Below are positions 62,144 to 64,000 of a stretch of 64,000 bases of DNA, piece by piece. Where the stretch lies: positions 1 through 64,000 of the forward strand of contig PLNW01000074.1 of NCBI GenBank assembly GCA_003142855.1, given 5' to 3'. The notes below the pieces were generated by a model. It ran no database searches, was not told the DNA's origin, and saw only the letters and a program-made list of their open reading frames with translations. Source of the DNA: Myxococcales bacterium (GTDB lineage: Bacteria > Myxococcota_A > Polyangia > Fen-1088). The position numbers were made by a program, and so were the translations under genes. The stretch's first letter is position 1. The number at the start of each line of letters is the position of its first letter.

Positions 62144-62509
62144 TCAGTCCGCGGGCGGCTCCTCGTACTTGACCTCGAGCTTCCATTCCTGGGCGACCCA
62201 GTCGAGGATTCTGGACTCGTGTCCCTCGATGGTGTCGGTCATCGCAGCCCCCATGACCGCGCCGAAGATGAGCTCGCGCGCCTCGGGGCGGGTGATGGTC
62301 TTGAGAAACTTCTTTGCGGCCTCCTCGTCGGGAAAGCGCCGATCGACTTCCTCCACGGCCTTGCGATAGACGTCCTCGCCGATCTCATCCACCACGGCCT
62401 GAATCTCTCGCTCCTCGTCCTCGGTCACGTGGCCGCTGGCCAGCACCTCGAACTCGATCAAGGCAGCCAGGGCAATTCTCTCGTCGGCGTTGAGCTCACG
62501 AAGTTCCAT
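62144..62509 (-). CDS. TerB-like helical protein
   Basis: A 121-residue all-helical acidic protein with the TerB-like pattern ADERIALAALIEFEVLASGHVTEDEEREI in pieces (LAALIEFEVLASGHVTEDEE, ES-x-ILDWVAQEW). No membrane segment. It lies 158 bp upstream of the DUF883 set on the same strand and diverges from pdxA. Function unknown; tellurite resistance should not be assumed. Confidence 0.58.
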   Translation of the reverse strand: MELRELNADERIALAALIEFEVLASGHVTEDEEREIQAVVDEIGEDVYRKAVEEVDRRFPDEEAAKKFLKTITRPEARELIFGAVMGAAMTDTIEGHESRILDWVAQEWKLEVKYEEPPAD

Positions 62510-62598
62510 CTCTTGTCTCCTCGCAGAATCTTACACTATCAGCGCTGCGTTTGATGGCGCCACTTGCATCGCGTGCGGAATTCGCGTGAACTGCTCGT

Positions 62599-63645
62599 GT
62601 GGCACCGTCAAGCAAAGTGAAAAACCTCCTGGTCACCATGGGCGACCCAGCCGGCATTTCGGCTGAAGTCGTCGCCAAGGCATTCGTGGCGCTGGCACGC
62701 GCCCAGCAGCCGCTGGCCCAGCAGATTCGAAGGTCGTTGCGCAAGGAATGCGCGAATCTCGCGGTGGTGGGTGACGCCGGGGTGCTCGCCCAGGCCACGC
62801 GGGGGCTGAGGCGCCGGATTCCCATCACCCCGATTGCGGACTTCTCGACCACGTGGCTTCCGCCCACAGTACTCCGGCTGTTTGCCCATTCCCACATCGA
62901 CATGCGGCGCTTTCGTTTTGGCTTGCCGGTCTACGGGCGCGAACAACTCGGCTATCTGGATTTCGCCATTGAGCAGGCCCGGCGTCGCAAGATCGCGGCC
63001 ATTGTCACCGGGCCAGTCACCAAGGAAGCCGTGGCGTCTCTGCTCCCCGATTTCGTGGGCCACACCGGCTACCTGGCCGAAAAGCTGGGCGTGCGCGACG
63101 AGCGCATGGCGTTCCTCACCCCCGACTATCTGCTGGCCTTGCAGACCACGCACATTCCCCTCGGTCAGGTGTCCGGCCATCTCAAGCTCGCCGGGATCGT
63201 GACATCGCTCAAGATGCTGCAGCAGGCGGGCCGCGCCCGCTGGGGACGCAGGCTGGCGGTGGCCGTGTTGGGGCTCAACCCTCACGCGGGCGAGCACGGC
63301 CTCATGGGTGACGAGGAAGCACGCGTGATCGTTCCGGCGATGCAACGGGCGCGGCGGCTGGGCATTGCCTGCGACGGACCCTTTCCTGCGGATTCGTTCT
63401 TCATCGAGCGGGTCAAGCACTACCAACTGATCCTGGCCATGTACCACGACCAGGGTTTGATTGCGGTCAAGCCAGCCTTCCCCCGCGCCTCGGTGAACGT
63501 GACGCTGGGCCTGCCTGTGGTGCGCACATCGGTGGATCATGGTTCGGGCTACGACATCGCGGGACAAGGAATTGCCAGCGAAGTCAGCCTGCTCCACGCA
63601 ATCAAGGCGGCGCTCGAGCTTCTGGCCGGGCGTTCTGCTGGTTGA
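62599..63645 (+). CDS. pdxA: 4-hydroxythreonine-4-phosphate dehydrogenase
   Basis: NAD-dependent oxidation and decarboxylation in the DXP-dependent pyridoxal-5-phosphate pathway. The 348-residue protein begins VTMGDPAGISAEVVAKAF, with GPVTKEAV, the metal-site VGHTGYLAE, HIPLGQVSGHL and the third metal/active-site block AMYHDQGLIAVK. A HGSGYDIAGQGIA segment ends the catalytic part. GTG at 62599 is taken; a GTG at 62617 is possible. pdxJ is not in the window. Confidence 0.95.
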   Translation: MAPSSKVKNLLVTMGDPAGISAEVVAKAFVALARAQQPLAQQIRRSLRKECANLAVVGDAGVLAQATRGLRRRIPITPIADFSTTWLPPTVLRLFAHSHIDMRRFRFGLPVYGREQLGYLDFAIEQARRRKIAAIVTGPVTKEAVASLLPDFVGHTGYLAEKLGVRDERMAFLTPDYLLALQTTHIPLGQVSGHLKLAGIVTSLKMLQQAGRARWGRRLAVAVLGLNPHAGEHGLMGDEEARVIVPAMQRARRLGIACDGPFPADSFFIERVKHYQLILAMYHDQGLIAVKPAFPRASVNVTLGLPVVRTSVDHGSGYDIAGQGIASEVSLLHAIKAALELLAGRSAG

Positions 63646-63683
63646 GCTTGGCAAGCAAAGCCTTTGCGCGCTGTAATGGGGCC

Positions 63684-64000
63684 ATGAGGACGCTGGCGTT
63701 TGGGGCCACCGTGTTGGCTCTGCTGGGGCTGGCTTCACCTGCCCGAAGCGAGTCGATCTACCGCTATCGCGATCCCAACACCAAGCGCGACGTCTTCGTG
63801 ACTCGGCTGGATCAGATTCCGGCCCCCTATCGCGAGCAGGCCAAACTGGTGGTTGCGGATGGCGTGCTGGTTGATTCGAGCAACCAGCCAGCCAAGGACG
63901 CACCCCTGGGCACCGTGATCTATGGAAACCGAACGCCCGCTGGTGCCCTGGAGACCATCGAGCGCGCGGTCGGCGACGTCTGGCGCGGCGGGCACGACGC
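63684..64000 (+). CDS. Secreted protein, truncated by window end
   Basis: The first 105 residues of a protein with a signal peptide (MRTLAFGATVLALLGLASPA, cleavage near ARSES). The mature start reads SIYRYRDPNTKRDVFVTRLD, followed by IPAPYREQAKLVV, which resembles secreted DUF4124-like proteins that begin with a YRY-x-D repeat. No domain can be fixed in the visible part. ATG at 63684, 38 bp after pdxA. Confidence 0.7.
   Translation, partial: MRTLAFGATVLALLGLASPARSESIYRYRDPNTKRDVFVTRLDQIPAPYREQAKLVVADGVLVDSSNQPAKDAPLGTVIYGNRTPAGALETIERAVGDVWRGGHD

Overview
The window is 64 kb of GC-rich chromosome, densely coding, with short gaps and many GTG starts and 1-4 bp gene overlaps. The gene content points to Myxococcota (formerly Deltaproteobacteria). 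It includes a eukaryote-like Ser/Thr kinase, a double-FHA protein, two PilZ proteins, a fibro-slime lipoprotein with Cys-rich repeats, a small Cys-rich lipoprotein, and PEGA/TPR and SEC-C proteins. This placement is inferred from families only; no rRNA gene is present.

Left part (1-19.7 kb): surface polysaccharide. A ten-gene minus-strand run (11236 to 32) codes in order for an NDP-sugar epimerase, a GDPD-like protein, a HAD phosphatase, two nucleotidyltransferase paralogues flanking a cupin, a Wzm/Wzt ABC exporter and two large paralogous proteins joining a methyltransferase-like part to a GT-A glycosyltransferase. Next come a B12/radical-SAM enzyme and a glycosyltransferase (+), a polyprenyl-phosphate sugar phosphotransferase (-), a GT-C membrane protein (+) and GlmS (-). 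Together these could make, decorate and export a polysaccharide.

Middle (20-31 kb): housekeeping. clpX, a DksA/TraR zinc-finger protein, a Ser/Thr kinase, thioredoxin, hemC, a CpoB/YbgF-like TPR lipoprotein, a LysM protein, and the dprA-topA pair.

31-40.6 kb: cell surface again. A 985-residue fibro-slime lipoprotein with seven propeller-like repeats is coupled to a PEGA/TPR protein. Three multi-spanning GT-C type proteins follow, one with the HKE-x-RF signature of the ALG9/PIG-B family (GT22). 40.7-46.8 kb: mrp, ribA, def, folB, an MTRFR-like rescue factor, PilZ, SEC-C/TPR, a double PilZ protein, yggX, and the SRP RNA gene (ffs) on the minus strand.

47-64 kb: a three-gene glycan set (membrane protein, UGM-like flavoprotein, GT2), an HD protein lacking its nucleotidyltransferase head, a double cyclic-nucleotide-binding protein, a small HTH + RHH operon preceded by a striking 11-bp periodic repeat array, a DUF1517/DUF350/FHA group, a Nudix hydrolase, a ZIP transporter, folK, a YqjD/YqjE/YqjK-like stress-membrane set, pdxA and a truncated secreted protein.

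The most unusual sequence-level signals are: (1) two about 164-bp hairpin elements (1970-2134 and 58932-59094) that share a conserved core while their arms differ yet stay self-complementary; (2) the nine-copy ATC-phased array at 55101-55203; and (3) an apparent ATT start codon for mrp.
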